The notes below the pieces were generated by a model. It saw only the letters and a list, made by a program, of their open reading frames with translations, searched no databases and was not told the DNA's origin. The position numbers were made by a program, and so were the translations under genes. 64,000 bases of DNA, from positions 558,001 through 622,000 of the forward strand of contig JANUBW010000003.1 in the NCBI GenBank assembly GCA_024809215.1. Reading direction: 5' to 3'. The stretch comes from Niastella sp. OAS944 (GTDB lineage: Bacteria; Bacteroidota; Bacteroidia; Chitinophagales; Chitinophagaceae). This document shows positions 25,141-32,987 of the stretch, one piece after another (positions within the stretch are counted from its first letter, which is position 1; every line of letters starts with the position of its first letter).

Positions 25141-26094
25141 ATGATCGTTACAATCACAATGAATCCCGCTGTAGACAAAAGCACGTCTATAAATAAACTG
25201 GTGCCCGAAAAGAAAATGCGTTGCAGTGAGCTTATTACTGAAGCTGGTGGCGGCGGAATAAACGTAAGCAAAGCCATTAAAGAACTGGGTGGCGAATCAT
25301 TAGCCGTTTTCCCTTCAGGTGGCATGAATGGCAAACTGATCGAAAATTATCTTTCTCAAAGGCAGATCAATTACAAAAGCATTCCTGTTGCACATGAAAC
25401 CCGCGAAAATATTGTGGTTCGTGAAACAGATACCAATCAGCAATTCAGGTTTGTAATGCCGGGCGCTTCATTGAGCGACAAAGAAGCACATGCCTGTTTT
25501 GAGCTGTTGCAACAACTGGAACCACGCCCAACCTGTATTGTTGCCAGTGGCAGTCTGCCGCCCGGTTTACCCGAAGACTTTTTTGGTGAGCTGGCCAAAG
25601 TAGTTAAGAAGTTAAATGCCCGCTATATTATTGATACCTCAGGCAAACCATTGCAATTGGCGGCAAAAGAGGGCGTCTATCTTTTAAAACCCAATCTAAG
25701 CGAACTATGTGCTTTAGTAGGCAAAGAACACCTTGAGGTTAATGAGGTTGATGATGCCGCTATGGAAGTTATTAAGCAGGGAAGTTGTGAAGTAATGGTA
25801 GTTTCAATGGGGCCAACCGGCGCTTTGCTGGTTACCCGCGACGGATGTGAACATATACCAACGCCCACGGTGAAAAAGCAAAGCACTGTTGGCGCCGGCG
25901 ATAGCATGGTAGCCGGTATGGTGTGGATGCTGAGCCAGGGAAAAACAATTTCCGAAACGGTACGCTTTGGTGTAGCCTGCGGTACCGCTGCCACAATGAA
26001 CCCCGGCACCCAATTGTTTAAGAAGGAGGATGTACATCGGTTGTACGACTGGATAAACAAGTATGCTGATAAGTATAAGATGAAGCTTGATTGA
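25141..26094 (+). CDS. PfkB-family sugar kinase (1-phosphofructokinase / tagatose-6-phosphate kinase type)
   Basis: 317 residues. The N-terminus MIVTITMNPAVDKS is the hallmark of the FruK/LacC/PfkB hexose-phosphate branch; EAGGGGINVSKAIKELGG is the substrate-binding glycine block; VGAGDSMVAGMVW is the PfkB signature with the catalytic Asp; and NPGTQLFKKEDV closes it. It phosphorylates a sugar phosphate, most likely fructose 1-phosphate, fructose 6-phosphate or tagatose 6-phosphate; no PTS or fructose genes are adjacent to decide. Cytosolic. Its stop codon abuts a word-repeat of the GTTAAC family. Confidence 0.92.
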   Translation: MIVTITMNPAVDKSTSINKLVPEKKMRCSELITEAGGGGINVSKAIKELGGESLAVFPSGGMNGKLIENYLSQRQINYKSIPVAHETRENIVVRETDTNQQFRFVMPGASLSDKEAHACFELLQQLEPRPTCIVASGSLPPGLPEDFFGELAKVVKKLNARYIIDTSGKPLQLAAKEGVYLLKPNLSELCALVGKEHLEVNEVDDAAMEVIKQGSCEVMVVSMGPTGALLVTRDGCEHIPTPTVKKQSTVGAGDSMVAGMVWMLSQGKTISETVRFGVACGTAATMNPGTQLFKKEDVHRLYDWINKYADKYKMKLD

Positions 26095-26167
26095 GAGTTA
26101 ACATGTTGACTGGTTGACGAGTTAACTAGTTTATAGGGTGCCTCTGCAATAGTAGGGGCCTTTTTCA
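26095..26167 (+). repeat. GTTAAC/GTTGAC word-repeat plus weak terminator
   Basis: Starts at the stop codon of the kinase gene and runs GAGTTAACATGTTGAC, then GGTTGACGAGTTAACTAG, the same word family as after uvrB. It is followed by GCCTCT / AGGGGC (26140-26159) and five T, a weak terminator. Confidence 0.6.
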
Positions 26168-26244
26168 TTTTAAGACTCCCATTTACACAACCGGTTTCCT
26201 AATTCTACCAATACCCACTAAATTGGAAGAAATTAATTCCAGGC

Positions 26245-27336
26245 ATGAGAAGGCTGCTGATCATCACCGGTTCACTAATAGCATTACAAACCGCCAGTGC
26301 GCAAACGTCGCACATGGATTTTGAAAAATATACCCCTACTTCAACGCTGGTAGTACCAGAACATAAATTAAACCGCGCCCGCTATCCATTCATCGATGTG
26401 CATAATCACCAACGCGGCATGTCGCCTTCAGACCTCAAAGACCTGCAAAAAGACATGGACAAGTTGAATATGGCGGTGATGGTAAATCTTAGCGGTGACA
26501 ATGGCAAAAGCCTTCAAAATAAGATCGACAATATTCGTTCAACCAGTCCCAAACGGTTTATTGTTTTTGCCAATATCAACTTCAACGGCATCGGTGACCC
26601 CGGCTGGACGGAAAAAGCCGTTAAACAGTTAGAAGAAGATGCAAAATATGGCGCCAATGGCTTAAAAGTATTCAAGAACCTGGGCCTTTCAGTGAAAGAC
26701 AATACCGGCAAACGTGTAACCGTCGATGACCCGCGTTTAGATGCCATTTGGGATAAATGCGGCGAGCTTAAAATACCGGTGCTTATACACACCGCCGACC
26801 CCAAACCCTTTTGGGACCCGGAAGATGAGCACAACGAACGCTGGCTCGAGATTACTTCGCACCCGGGCCGCAAAAGAGGCCCCAACGATCCTGCACCCTG
26901 GGAAGTGCTGATTGAAGAGCAGCACCGTATGTTTAAAAAGCATTCCCGCACCACATTTATTGCAGCGCATTTTGGCTGGTACCCTAATAATCTGCCTAAG
27001 CTGGGCGAGCTGTTAGATGATATGCCAAACGTTGTAGTGGAATTTGGCGCCGTGATTGCCGAACTGGGCCGCCAGCCTCGCATGGCGCGTAAATTCTTTG
27101 AAAAATACCAGGACCGCATTTTATTTGGAAAAGACAGCTGGGTGCCCGATGAATATGCCACCTACTTTAGAGTGCTTGAAACCGAAGACGAATATTTTCC
27201 CTATCATAAAAAGTATCATGCCTTTTGGGCTATGTATGGCATGGGCCTGCCCGATGCTATCCTGAAGAAAGTATATTATAAGAACGCACTGCGCATTATA
27301 CCTAATATTGATAGATCGCAGTTCCCTGCCGATTGA
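26245..27336 (+). CDS. Secreted amidohydrolase (amidohydrolase_2 family)
   Basis: 363 residues with a signal peptide ending ASAQ. The metal-dependent amidohydrolase barrel begins at YPFIDVHNHQRG (H-x-H ligands), continues with GANGLKVFKNLG (Lys region), IPVLIHTADP (His), TFIAAHFGWYPN (His) and RILFGKDSW, where the last Asp ligand of the family usually sits. This is the branch that includes ACMS decarboxylase-like enzymes (TIM-barrel, PF04909). A signal peptide is unusual for that branch but common in Bacteroidota homologues. Substrate unknown. It converges with the DUF6265 gene. Confidence 0.85.
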   Translation: MRRLLIITGSLIALQTASAQTSHMDFEKYTPTSTLVVPEHKLNRARYPFIDVHNHQRGMSPSDLKDLQKDMDKLNMAVMVNLSGDNGKSLQNKIDNIRSTSPKRFIVFANINFNGIGDPGWTEKAVKQLEEDAKYGANGLKVFKNLGLSVKDNTGKRVTVDDPRLDAIWDKCGELKIPVLIHTADPKPFWDPEDEHNERWLEITSHPGRKRGPNDPAPWEVLIEEQHRMFKKHSRTTFIAAHFGWYPNNLPKLGELLDDMPNVVVEFGAVIAELGRQPRMARKFFEKYQDRILFGKDSWVPDEYATYFRVLETEDEYFPYHKKYHAFWAMYGMGLPDAILKKVYYKNALRIIPNIDRSQFPAD

Positions 27337-27346
27337 GAGAAGTAAG

Positions 27347-27389
27347 AAGTATGAGGTATGAAGATCAACAAGCTTTATACCTCATGCTT
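27347..27389. repeat. Inverted word-repeat between convergent genes
   Basis: AAGTATGAGGTAT (27347-27359) pairs with ATACCTCATGCTT (27377-27389), 12 of 13 positions. It starts 10 nt after the amidohydrolase stop and ends 2 nt before the opposite stop, so it could act as a two-way terminator. Confidence 0.6.
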
Positions 27390-27390
27390 G

Positions 27391-27876
27391 TTATTTAAGC
27401 CGGGTATAATTAAAATCAGAGCCAGACTCCTTTCCATTCTTATTCCCCTCAATTCTTGCCCGTATTTCATTCGAAGAAATAAGTTCATAGATCACCCGTT
27501 GCGGATAATCGTGTTCTTTATTCTCAAACACGTAACGGTTATTATTATAAGAGATCAATTTAAATGGGACCGGTTGTTGATTATTTTGATCCCGTACTAC
27601 CGGTGTATAAAAAATAGCATTGCCCTGTAATGAAATAACCACATTCTCCAGCACTATAGTATCATTGTTACTTATCTTATAACTGCGGCCTGTAAGCTGG
27701 TTATCGCCACTAACCTGCCACTCTTCGTATAAGGCGCCGCGTTTACTATCCATTTTCCACAAACCTGTTAACCCATGCAGGGGTTTGAACTCAGTATTTG
27801 TGTAAACAGGTTGTTGTGCCATTGATATAGTTACAAACACAAACAATAAACAAATAGTAACAGTATACTTTCTCAT
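27391..27876 (-). CDS. Secreted DUF6265-type protein
   Basis: 161 residues; signal peptide ending SMAQ. The pattern fits DUF6265: HGLTGLWKMDSKRGALYEEW, LTGRSYKISNNDTIVLE, NAIFYTPVVRDQNNQQPVPF and YVFENKEHDYPQRVIYEL near the C-terminus, all at the expected spacing, ending with Arg. This beta-rich family is widespread in Bacteroidota beside envelope genes; its function is unknown. Single gene, convergent with the amidohydrolase. Confidence 0.8.
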   Translation of the reverse strand: MRKYTVTICLLFVFVTISMAQQPVYTNTEFKPLHGLTGLWKMDSKRGALYEEWQVSGDNQLTGRSYKISNNDTIVLENVVISLQGNAIFYTPVVRDQNNQQPVPFKLISYNNNRYVFENKEHDYPQRVIYELISSNEIRARIEGNKNGKESGSDFNYTRLK

Positions 27877-28040
27877 AGCGAAGTGTATTAGTATAACATA
27901 TTGCTGAAGTTACAAAAGGTATTTCGTTCGGTACGGTTTTCATCGTGTTGCAATCCCGCTTCATCAGGTATTAATTGATATTGATCAGATTGCACATTGG
28001 TACCTTTTTTGATTTTGTATTTTTATAAAAACTAACAGTT

Positions 28041-28616
28041 ATGAAAAAGCTTGCCATTGCGGCTACCGCTGTATTATTTATCATCAATAGCTTTAATGCC
28101 AGTGCACAAACGCAACAGGATCAAATGAAAGCCTGGACAGATTACATGACACCTGGCGATGTTCATAAGATGCTGGCCAAATGGGATGGTAAATGGAAAG
28201 GCGATGTAAGCATGTGGATGCAGCCCGGCGCACCGCCAACAAAAAGCACTTCAACCTGTGTAAACAAAATGATAATGGGAGGGCGTTATCAACTAAGTAC
28301 ACACTCCGGCAACATGATGGGCCAGCCTTTTGAAGGGCAAAGCACGCTGGGTTGGGACAATGCCCGAAAAGTACTTGTTAGCAGTTGGATCGATAATATG
28401 GGAACCGGTATTATGTATATGGAAGGCACCTGGGACGATGCCACTAAAACGGCCACATTGAAAGGCAAAACAACCGACCCAATGACCGGTAAGGAAATGG
28501 ATGTAAAAGAAACCTTTGCCGTTATTAACGACAATACCCAAAAAATGGAAATGTTTATGAATATGGGTGGTCAGGAGATGAAAACTATGGAGATTACGTT
28601 CACCAGGGCTAAATAA
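28041..28616 (+). CDS. Secreted DUF1579-family protein
   Basis: 191 residues; signal peptide ending ASAQ. DUF1579 pattern: MLAKWDGKWKGDVSMWMQPG, GGRYQLSTHSGNMMGQPFEG, LGWDNARKVLVSSWIDNMG and a Met-rich C-terminal half (MEMFMNMGGQEMKTMEIT). A beta-barrel lipocalin-like fold is expected; no reaction is known. The high Met content (about a dozen in the last 90 residues) is notable for a secreted protein and might bind copper or resist oxidation; that is speculative. A 22-bp stem terminator follows. Confidence 0.85.
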   Translation: MKKLAIAATAVLFIINSFNASAQTQQDQMKAWTDYMTPGDVHKMLAKWDGKWKGDVSMWMQPGAPPTKSTSTCVNKMIMGGRYQLSTHSGNMMGQPFEGQSTLGWDNARKVLVSSWIDNMGTGIMYMEGTWDDATKTATLKGKTTDPMTGKEMDVKETFAVINDNTQKMEMFMNMGGQEMKTMEITFTRAK

Positions 28617-28627
28617 ATACCGTAAAG

Positions 28628-28677
28628 AAAAGAAACAGGGGTTCCCGATAAATCGGGAACCCCTGTTTCTTTTTGGT
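28628..28677 (+). terminator. Very strong intrinsic terminator
   Basis: A 22-bp perfect stem (28628-28649 and 28652-28673) with a 2-nt apex, GGGGTTCCCGAT in the core and a T-run. It separates the DUF1579 gene from the tandem repeat array. Confidence 0.9.
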
Positions 28678-28779
28678 TTTGACATTTATCAAATTATATA
28701 ACAGCAAAAATTGTCTTTCCCTATAGCTAAAATTTTAAACGGCATTATTAAATGCATTTTTTAGCCTCTTTAACTTTTT

Positions 28780-29110
28780 TGGCGCCCCTCCTACAAAACT
28801 CCCGCTATCAAAAAACTTTTAACCGCATCGAACAAAAAGCTTCAGCTATTAATTATTTTTTTTCCAACGCATTTAATTTTTCCCGGTGGTCAGAAAACAA
28901 TCTGCGCCTATTGAAAACTTTTTAAAGACATCAAACTAAAAAGTTTTGATATGCTGTTGTTGCGTTTCCTACTCACGCTAAAAATTCCCGGCATTAAAAA
29001 ACTTTTTATACGCAGCATAAAAAAAGCTTTAATATGTGGTTGCTTTTTTTCCGGCTCATCTAAAAATTCCCCGTATCAAAAACTTTTTAAAATGAGCGTT
29101 TAAAAAACAA
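28780..29110. repeat. Degenerate tandem repeat array, four units of ~80-100 bp
   Basis: The core ACTTTT (within AAAAACTTTTTA) recurs at about 28816, 28918, 29001 and 29082, spacings of 102, 83 and 81. Before each core there is a CCCGSTATC-like segment (CTCCCGCTATC, GCGCCTATTG, TTCCCGGCATT, TTCCCCGTATC); after it comes a stretch like CGCATCGAAC or CGCAGCAT and then AAAAAGCTT or similar. The array fills the gap between two convergent genes and is AT-rich. It encodes no protein. I know no family that matches. Confidence 0.65.
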
Positions 29111-29611
29111 TCAGCTATTCAACATTTCTTTTTGTCTCACTTTCTTATTCCTCAGGTCTATTCCACCTTCCAGTATCGACTTCAGGTTTGCCAAATAGAA
29201 TGTCCAGCCGCCTTTACAACCCACATGAAAATTGTACATGCCCTTTTCATCAGTTGGTATATCCTCCTGTGTTAGTTCTACAATATGTTCCCCTTCTTCC
29301 TCTGTGATCGTTACTGTAACATTACCTGCTTTACCAAAGCTGAACCTGAAACGGTCTTTATGGTTCAGCTCAAGTATTTTACCGTTTTCAACAGCTTCAT
29401 CTCCATAACCAAACCAAAGCCATTTATAGGTATCGCCAATAGTTATTTCTTCATCAGTGCCTCTTTCAACACCATCTTTATCCTTGTACTCACTCAGGCG
29501 TACAAACCAGCTTTCCATTCCACCCCGGGTGGCCCACATTTTATAAATGTCTTCAGCAGGTGCGCTTATATTTATACGTGTAACGAACTTGCTCCAGTCA
29601 ATAGTTGACAT
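29111..29611 (-). CDS. SRPBCC (AHSA1-like) domain protein
   Basis: 166 residues. Activator-of-Hsp90/START-like fold: FVTRINISAPAEDIYKMWAT at the N-terminus, GMESWFVRLSEY, a middle KDRFRFSFGKAGNVTVTITEE, and the C-terminal helix GWTFYLANLKSILEGGIDLR. Cytosolic, with a hydrophobic cavity that binds a lipid-like or aromatic ligand in relatives; no specific job can be assigned. The 3' end meets the tandem repeat array. Confidence 0.88.
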   Translation of the reverse strand: MSTIDWSKFVTRINISAPAEDIYKMWATRGGMESWFVRLSEYKDKDGVERGTDEEITIGDTYKWLWFGYGDEAVENGKILELNHKDRFRFSFGKAGNVTVTITEEEGEHIVELTQEDIPTDEKGMYNFHVGCKGGWTFYLANLKSILEGGIDLRNKKVRQKEMLNS

Positions 29612-29642
29612 ATTTTATTGTTTTTTTGTGCAGGTATATAAA

Positions 29643-29687
29643 GCCTTGAAGGAATTGTTGCATTGTATGCGCAGACTCCTTCAAGGC
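29643..29687. terminator. Hairpin between DUF1761 and SRPBCC genes
   Basis: 11-bp perfect arms GCCTTGAAGGA / TCCTTCAAGGC with a 23-nt loop. There is only a weak T-run, so an mRNA-processing or attenuator role is also possible. Confidence 0.5.
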
Positions 29688-29716
29688 ATTTTCATGGCTA
29701 TATATTGAATTGCGTT

Positions 29717-30145
29717 TTAATGCCAGGCGCCAATGATGGCCCCCATTAATATTAATGCTACCACACTATAAAATCCGTTAATACATATCAGGCGCCAGGG
29801 TTTTAATTCAAACAAACTATGAATGGCAATGGCGCAAAACGTCCAAATGCCGGCTAAAAAACCAGCAATGGCGCCCCAGGTAATATCGGCTTTGGCTGCG
29901 CATTGCGGCGGGCAGTCTGCCGGTGTGGCTAAAAACATGGCCAGGTTTACCGACATCAATAGTGAAAAAATAAGTGTAAAGCCAAAGATCTTTCCTTTAT
30001 TACCGCCTTTTCTAATTTGTTCTTCGGTGAAATTGTTATCCTTCATCCAGGCCCGGCCAAACAGCCCGGGCGAGTACCAAATGCCGCCCACTACAAATGA
30101 CGAAATACCGGCTACCAGCACAGCCCACCAGTTTATTAAAGGCAT
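29717..30145 (-). CDS. DUF1761 membrane protein
   Basis: 142 residues from the ATG of MPLINWWAVLVAG; two other ATGs lie four and two codons upstream. Four membrane helices: ~5-25, 50-72, 85-108 and 118-140. The family signature is visible: FVVGGIWYSPGLFGRAWMKD and TWGAIAGFLAGIWTF. Conserved in many bacteria but without known function. Two cysteines in CPPQC face the loop between helices 2 and 3, a CxxxC motif that may be oxidised outside. Divergent from the LytS-type kinase. Confidence 0.85.
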   Translation of the reverse strand: MPLINWWAVLVAGISSFVVGGIWYSPGLFGRAWMKDNNFTEEQIRKGGNKGKIFGFTLIFSLLMSVNLAMFLATPADCPPQCAAKADITWGAIAGFLAGIWTFCAIAIHSLFELKPWRLICINGFYSVVALILMGAIIGAWH

Positions 30146-30242
30146 TGTCATAAACAAATAGTTTTTAATTAAAACCCACGCCCCTATAGTTATTTCAAAT
30201 CTATTTGCTAATTTTTATACCTTCAACTAAAAGGGAATAAGG

Positions 30243-31320
30243 TTGGAAAAGCAGCCGATCAATATCAATAATAAGCCGATCAAAAAAACAGGCAGCGCCG
30301 TGCGCCTGAACGATATTGGGTTCAGAATTATTCTTATACCTGCATTCGGCGTCGTTATTCCATTGATCACCTATGGTGAACAATCAAACGCCTTCAACCT
30401 GGAAATTCAAGCTCAGCTTTTTATTTACCATTGGTATTGCGTTTTTAATATGGGAGGGTAACCGTTACCTGCTGTTTACCCTGCGTAGTTACTTCGACTG
30501 GTTTAATAAACCGGTGCGCAAAATTGTAGTGCTTGTATTGGCCATCTCTTTTTATACTATTCCTATAAGCGCATTGATGCTGGTGATATGGTATAAGATC
30601 TTCAATAATGGCATAGTTAATTGGGACCTGCTTTATACAACCACGCTTGTAATAATGATAAGCGTATTGTTTATTACACATATTTATGAAACGGTATTTT
30701 TAGTGCGTGAGGCAGAAAATGAAAAGCTGAAGAAAGAGCAACTGGAAAGGGCCAGGGCCGAAGCGGAACTGGAGGCACTGAAGAATCAGATAGACCCGCA
30801 TTTTATATTCAATTCATTAAATACATTATCGCACCTTATTGAAAAAGAACCGGCCAAAGCAAAAAAGTTCAATGATAACCTGGCCGACGTTTACCGGTAC
30901 ATTCTTCAAAACAAAGTTCGCGAGCTGGTTTTGCTTCATGAAGAAATACTATTTTTAACCGATTATTTTTCATTGTTGAAGATCAGGTTCGAACAGGCTG
31001 TTCAATTACAAATAAATATTGACCCTGCACTATTCGATCTGTATTTAATACCCCCTATCTCACTGCAAATACTGGTTGAGAATGCCATTAAGCATAATGA
31101 GTTTTCCGATGCCCTGCCCCTGGTAATTACCATAGAAATGCAAAACGATGAATTGATCATTCATAACCAGGTACGAAAAAAAGTTTTAAGAAAAACTTCC
31201 TCCCGCATTGGGTTGAATAACCTGGGCGAACGTTATAGATTAACCACCAGTAAAGAAATTAGTGTATCGGAATCAGCCAGCGATTTCACTGTTTCATTAC
31301 CCATTTTAAAAATTGCCTGA
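30243..31320 (+). pseudogene. LytS/YehU-type histidine kinase with N-terminal frameshift
   Basis: The intact downstream frame (ATG 30373, 315 residues) has two or three membrane helices, a coiled coil (ENEKLKKEQLERARAEAE), His_kinase domain with His143 in NQIDPHFIFNSLN, and an HATPase region (QILVENAIKHNE, IGLNNLGERYRL). The usual first segment, IGFRIILIPAFGVVIPLITYG, is present just upstream but in another frame (open from TTG 30243 through 30461). One surplus base near 30390-30396 would join the two into ~358 residues, the normal family length. The kinase may still function from 30373. It pairs with the LytTR regulator 1 nt downstream. Confidence 0.7.
30373..31320 (+). CDS. LytS-type sensor histidine kinase (intact downstream frame)
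   Basis: 315 residues from ATG 30373; this is the translatable part of the kinase described for 30243-31320. It autophosphorylates on His143 and should pass phosphate to the adjacent LytTR regulator. Membrane helices at ~12-32, 45-70 and 85-105 remain. If translation really begins here, the protein lacks the first helix of its family and topology would be inverted or altered. No Shine-Dalgarno sequence or -7 element close to 30373 argues for this start. Confidence 0.75.
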   Translation: MVNNQTPSTWKFKLSFLFTIGIAFLIWEGNRYLLFTLRSYFDWFNKPVRKIVVLVLAISFYTIPISALMLVIWYKIFNNGIVNWDLLYTTTLVIMISVLFITHIYETVFLVREAENEKLKKEQLERARAEAELEALKNQIDPHFIFNSLNTLSHLIEKEPAKAKKFNDNLADVYRYILQNKVRELVLLHEEILFLTDYFSLLKIRFEQAVQLQINIDPALFDLYLIPPISLQILVENAIKHNEFSDALPLVITIEMQNDELIIHNQVRKKVLRKTSSRIGLNNLGERYRLTTSKEISVSESASDFTVSLPILKIA

Positions 31321-31321
31321 T

Positions 31322-32077
31322 ATGAACTGCGTTATTATAGAAGACGAAAAACCGGCAGCAGAAAAATTACTTTCATTACTTGCTGTAGGTAGTCAACAGG
31401 TATATGTTGAAGCGGTATTGGGCAGTGTAAAGGAAGCCATCGACTGGCTGCAACAGCATGCCACACCCGAGTTGATATTTATGGATATTGAACTGAGCGA
31501 TGGCCTGTCGTTTAAAATATTTGAACAAATAAATATTGAATGCCCGGTTATATTTATTACCGCCTATGATGAATACTGGCAGGAAGCATTTGAACATAAC
31601 AGTATAGATTATTTGCTAAAACCGGTAAAACCCGAAAAGCTGGATGCGGCCCTCAAAAAGTATCAAAAGCTAAAACAACATTTTACCGGCAACTATCAAA
31701 CCTTGGCAAACTGGCCGGCCACCCAATCACAGGCTGGGTATAAAAAACGGTTCCTGGTAAAACGGGGTACAGATTACATTAGCATTAAGGCAGAAGAAGT
31801 GGCCTATTTTTACGCTACTCATAAGTTGGTTTGCATGGTTGACAGCAGCGGGCAAAAATTTATTATGGACCAATCGCTGGCCGATATTGAGACCCAGGTT
31901 GACCCTACCTCCTTTTACCGGGTAAATCGTAAATACCTGGTAAATATGAGCGCCATTAAACGTATAAAAACCTACCCAAAAAGCAAATTATTACTTGAAG
32001 TTGTGCCCCTTGTAACAGAAGATATTATAATAAGTCAGGAAAATGCCGCCGCCTTCAAGCAATGGATGGGACAGTAG
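31322..32077 (+). CDS. LytTR-family response regulator
   Basis: 251 residues from ATG 31322, one base after the kinase stop. Receiver domain (1-120): acidic pair in VIIEDEKPAAEKLL, phospho-acceptor Asp55 in LIFMDIELSDG, FITAYDEYWQEAFE and the Lys in YLLKPVKPEKL. The C-terminal LytTR DNA-binding domain covers ~145-250 (RFLVKRGTDYISIKAEEVAYFYA, FYRVNRKYLVNMSAIKRIKTYP). Such regulators bind direct repeats upstream of their targets; targets are unknown. Operon with the preceding kinase. A word-repeat starts directly at the stop codon. Confidence 0.93.
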   Translation: MNCVIIEDEKPAAEKLLSLLAVGSQQVYVEAVLGSVKEAIDWLQQHATPELIFMDIELSDGLSFKIFEQINIECPVIFITAYDEYWQEAFEHNSIDYLLKPVKPEKLDAALKKYQKLKQHFTGNYQTLANWPATQSQAGYKKRFLVKRGTDYISIKAEEVAYFYATHKLVCMVDSSGQKFIMDQSLADIETQVDPTSFYRVNRKYLVNMSAIKRIKTYPKSKLLLEVVPLVTEDIIISQENAAAFKQWMGQ

Positions 32078-32280
32078 GTTATTGTGATAATATGCTAATG
32101 AGATAATGTGATAATGGAATACAGGGAGAGATCCGCGAATATTGTCGAATATGCTAAATGATGAGTGGCAATACAAATTAGAAGGAGCTCTGGAGTTCGG
32201 GAATTCAAAACATATTATTAATTATTAATTAGGCGACCACATTCACCATTCACCACTGACCATTGCCCATTGCCCATAAA
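32078..32280. repeat. Three different word-repeats in one intergenic gap
   Basis: 32080-32116 has GTGATAATATGCTAATGAG-type words (GATAATGTGATAATGG), 32210-32230 has ATTATTAATTATTAATTAGG, and 32243-32278 has CATTCACCATTCACC then GACCATTGCCCATTGCCCAT. Between them, GGAGTTCGGGAATTC recalls the spacer of the repeat at 55870-55905. No gene is seen. Confidence 0.65.
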
Positions 32281-32282
32281 AA

Positions 32283-32310
32283 ACCCCGATAAAATAAACT
32301 ACCGGGGAAT
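32283..32310 (-). terminator. Terminator of the Spy/CpxP-like gene
   Basis: CCCCG / CGGGG with flanking A/T-rich sequence; on the minus strand the right arm precedes a run of T (32279-32284). Confidence 0.5.
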
Positions 32311-32325
32311 TTGTGCATCACAGCA

Positions 32326-32754
32326 TTAGTTGTTGCCGCCGCCTGCGCCGCCACCACGTGGTCCGCCGCCGCGTTGAGGACGCATAGAAGGCTCAATTTC
32401 ATCCTTCCATTTCTTGTATTGGTCCTCGGTAAAGATCTTTTTCAGCTTTTCGTCGCGATCAGCGCTCATTTTTTGCATTTTTTCGCGCATGGCATCCCGG
32501 TCAGGGGCGCCGCCGCCGGCCCGCATATCTTCTATCATTTTATTCTGAGCCCTGAAAAACTCCAGGAAAGTGCTATCGCTTTTAGTGGTCTGGTCGCCAT
32601 CAAGCTTCAGGTCAACCAGTTTTTCTTTAACCTGTTTTAATCTCTCTTCGGGGGTACGGCGTTGAAAACCACCGCCGCCGCCAGGACCACCCTGGGCTTG
32701 TACGGCAAATGTCCCGGTTATTGCAATCGCTAATAATAAAAACACTTTTTTCAT
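32326..32754 (-). CDS. Small periplasmic Spy/CpxP-like protein
   Basis: 142 residues; signal peptide ending AVQAQ. A glycine-rich start (GGPGGGGGFQRR) is followed by helices with a Spy/CpxP-like pattern: TPEERLKQVKEKLVDLKLD, SDSTFLEFFRAQNKMIEDMR, MREKMQKMSADRDEKLKKIF then TEDQYKKWKDEIE. This matches proteins with LTxxQ-like motifs that hold unfolded proteins in the periplasm; the classical LTxxQ is not exact here (FTEDQYKKW). The C-terminus is Arg/Gly-rich low complexity. Confidence 0.75.
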   Translation of the reverse strand: MKKVFLLLAIAITGTFAVQAQGGPGGGGGFQRRTPEERLKQVKEKLVDLKLDGDQTTKSDSTFLEFFRAQNKMIEDMRAGGGAPDRDAMREKMQKMSADRDEKLKKIFTEDQYKKWKDEIEPSMRPQRGGGPRGGGAGGGNN

Positions 32755-32987
32755 GCTATGAGATTTAGTTTATGGAAAGTATACCCTGTTTGGATGCCGG
32801 CAAGGGCTAAAAACCTGCGCTAAAACAAAAAATATTGTGTTGAAGCCCCAAAATGGGCCCATGTTGCCCCATTCACCATACTGGTTTTTTGGGCCGGAAC
32901 CTATCGGACACCATCTTTCAGACTATTTTGGAACACCGTTTGCCAAAATCAGATTATCTTGCAACTCCTTAAAAAATTTGTATTGAT

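Noticed and set aside
28780-29110. Replication or partition origin
   Set aside because: No DnaA-box-like TTATCCACA sites, and no replication or partition gene nearby; kept only as a tandem repeat.
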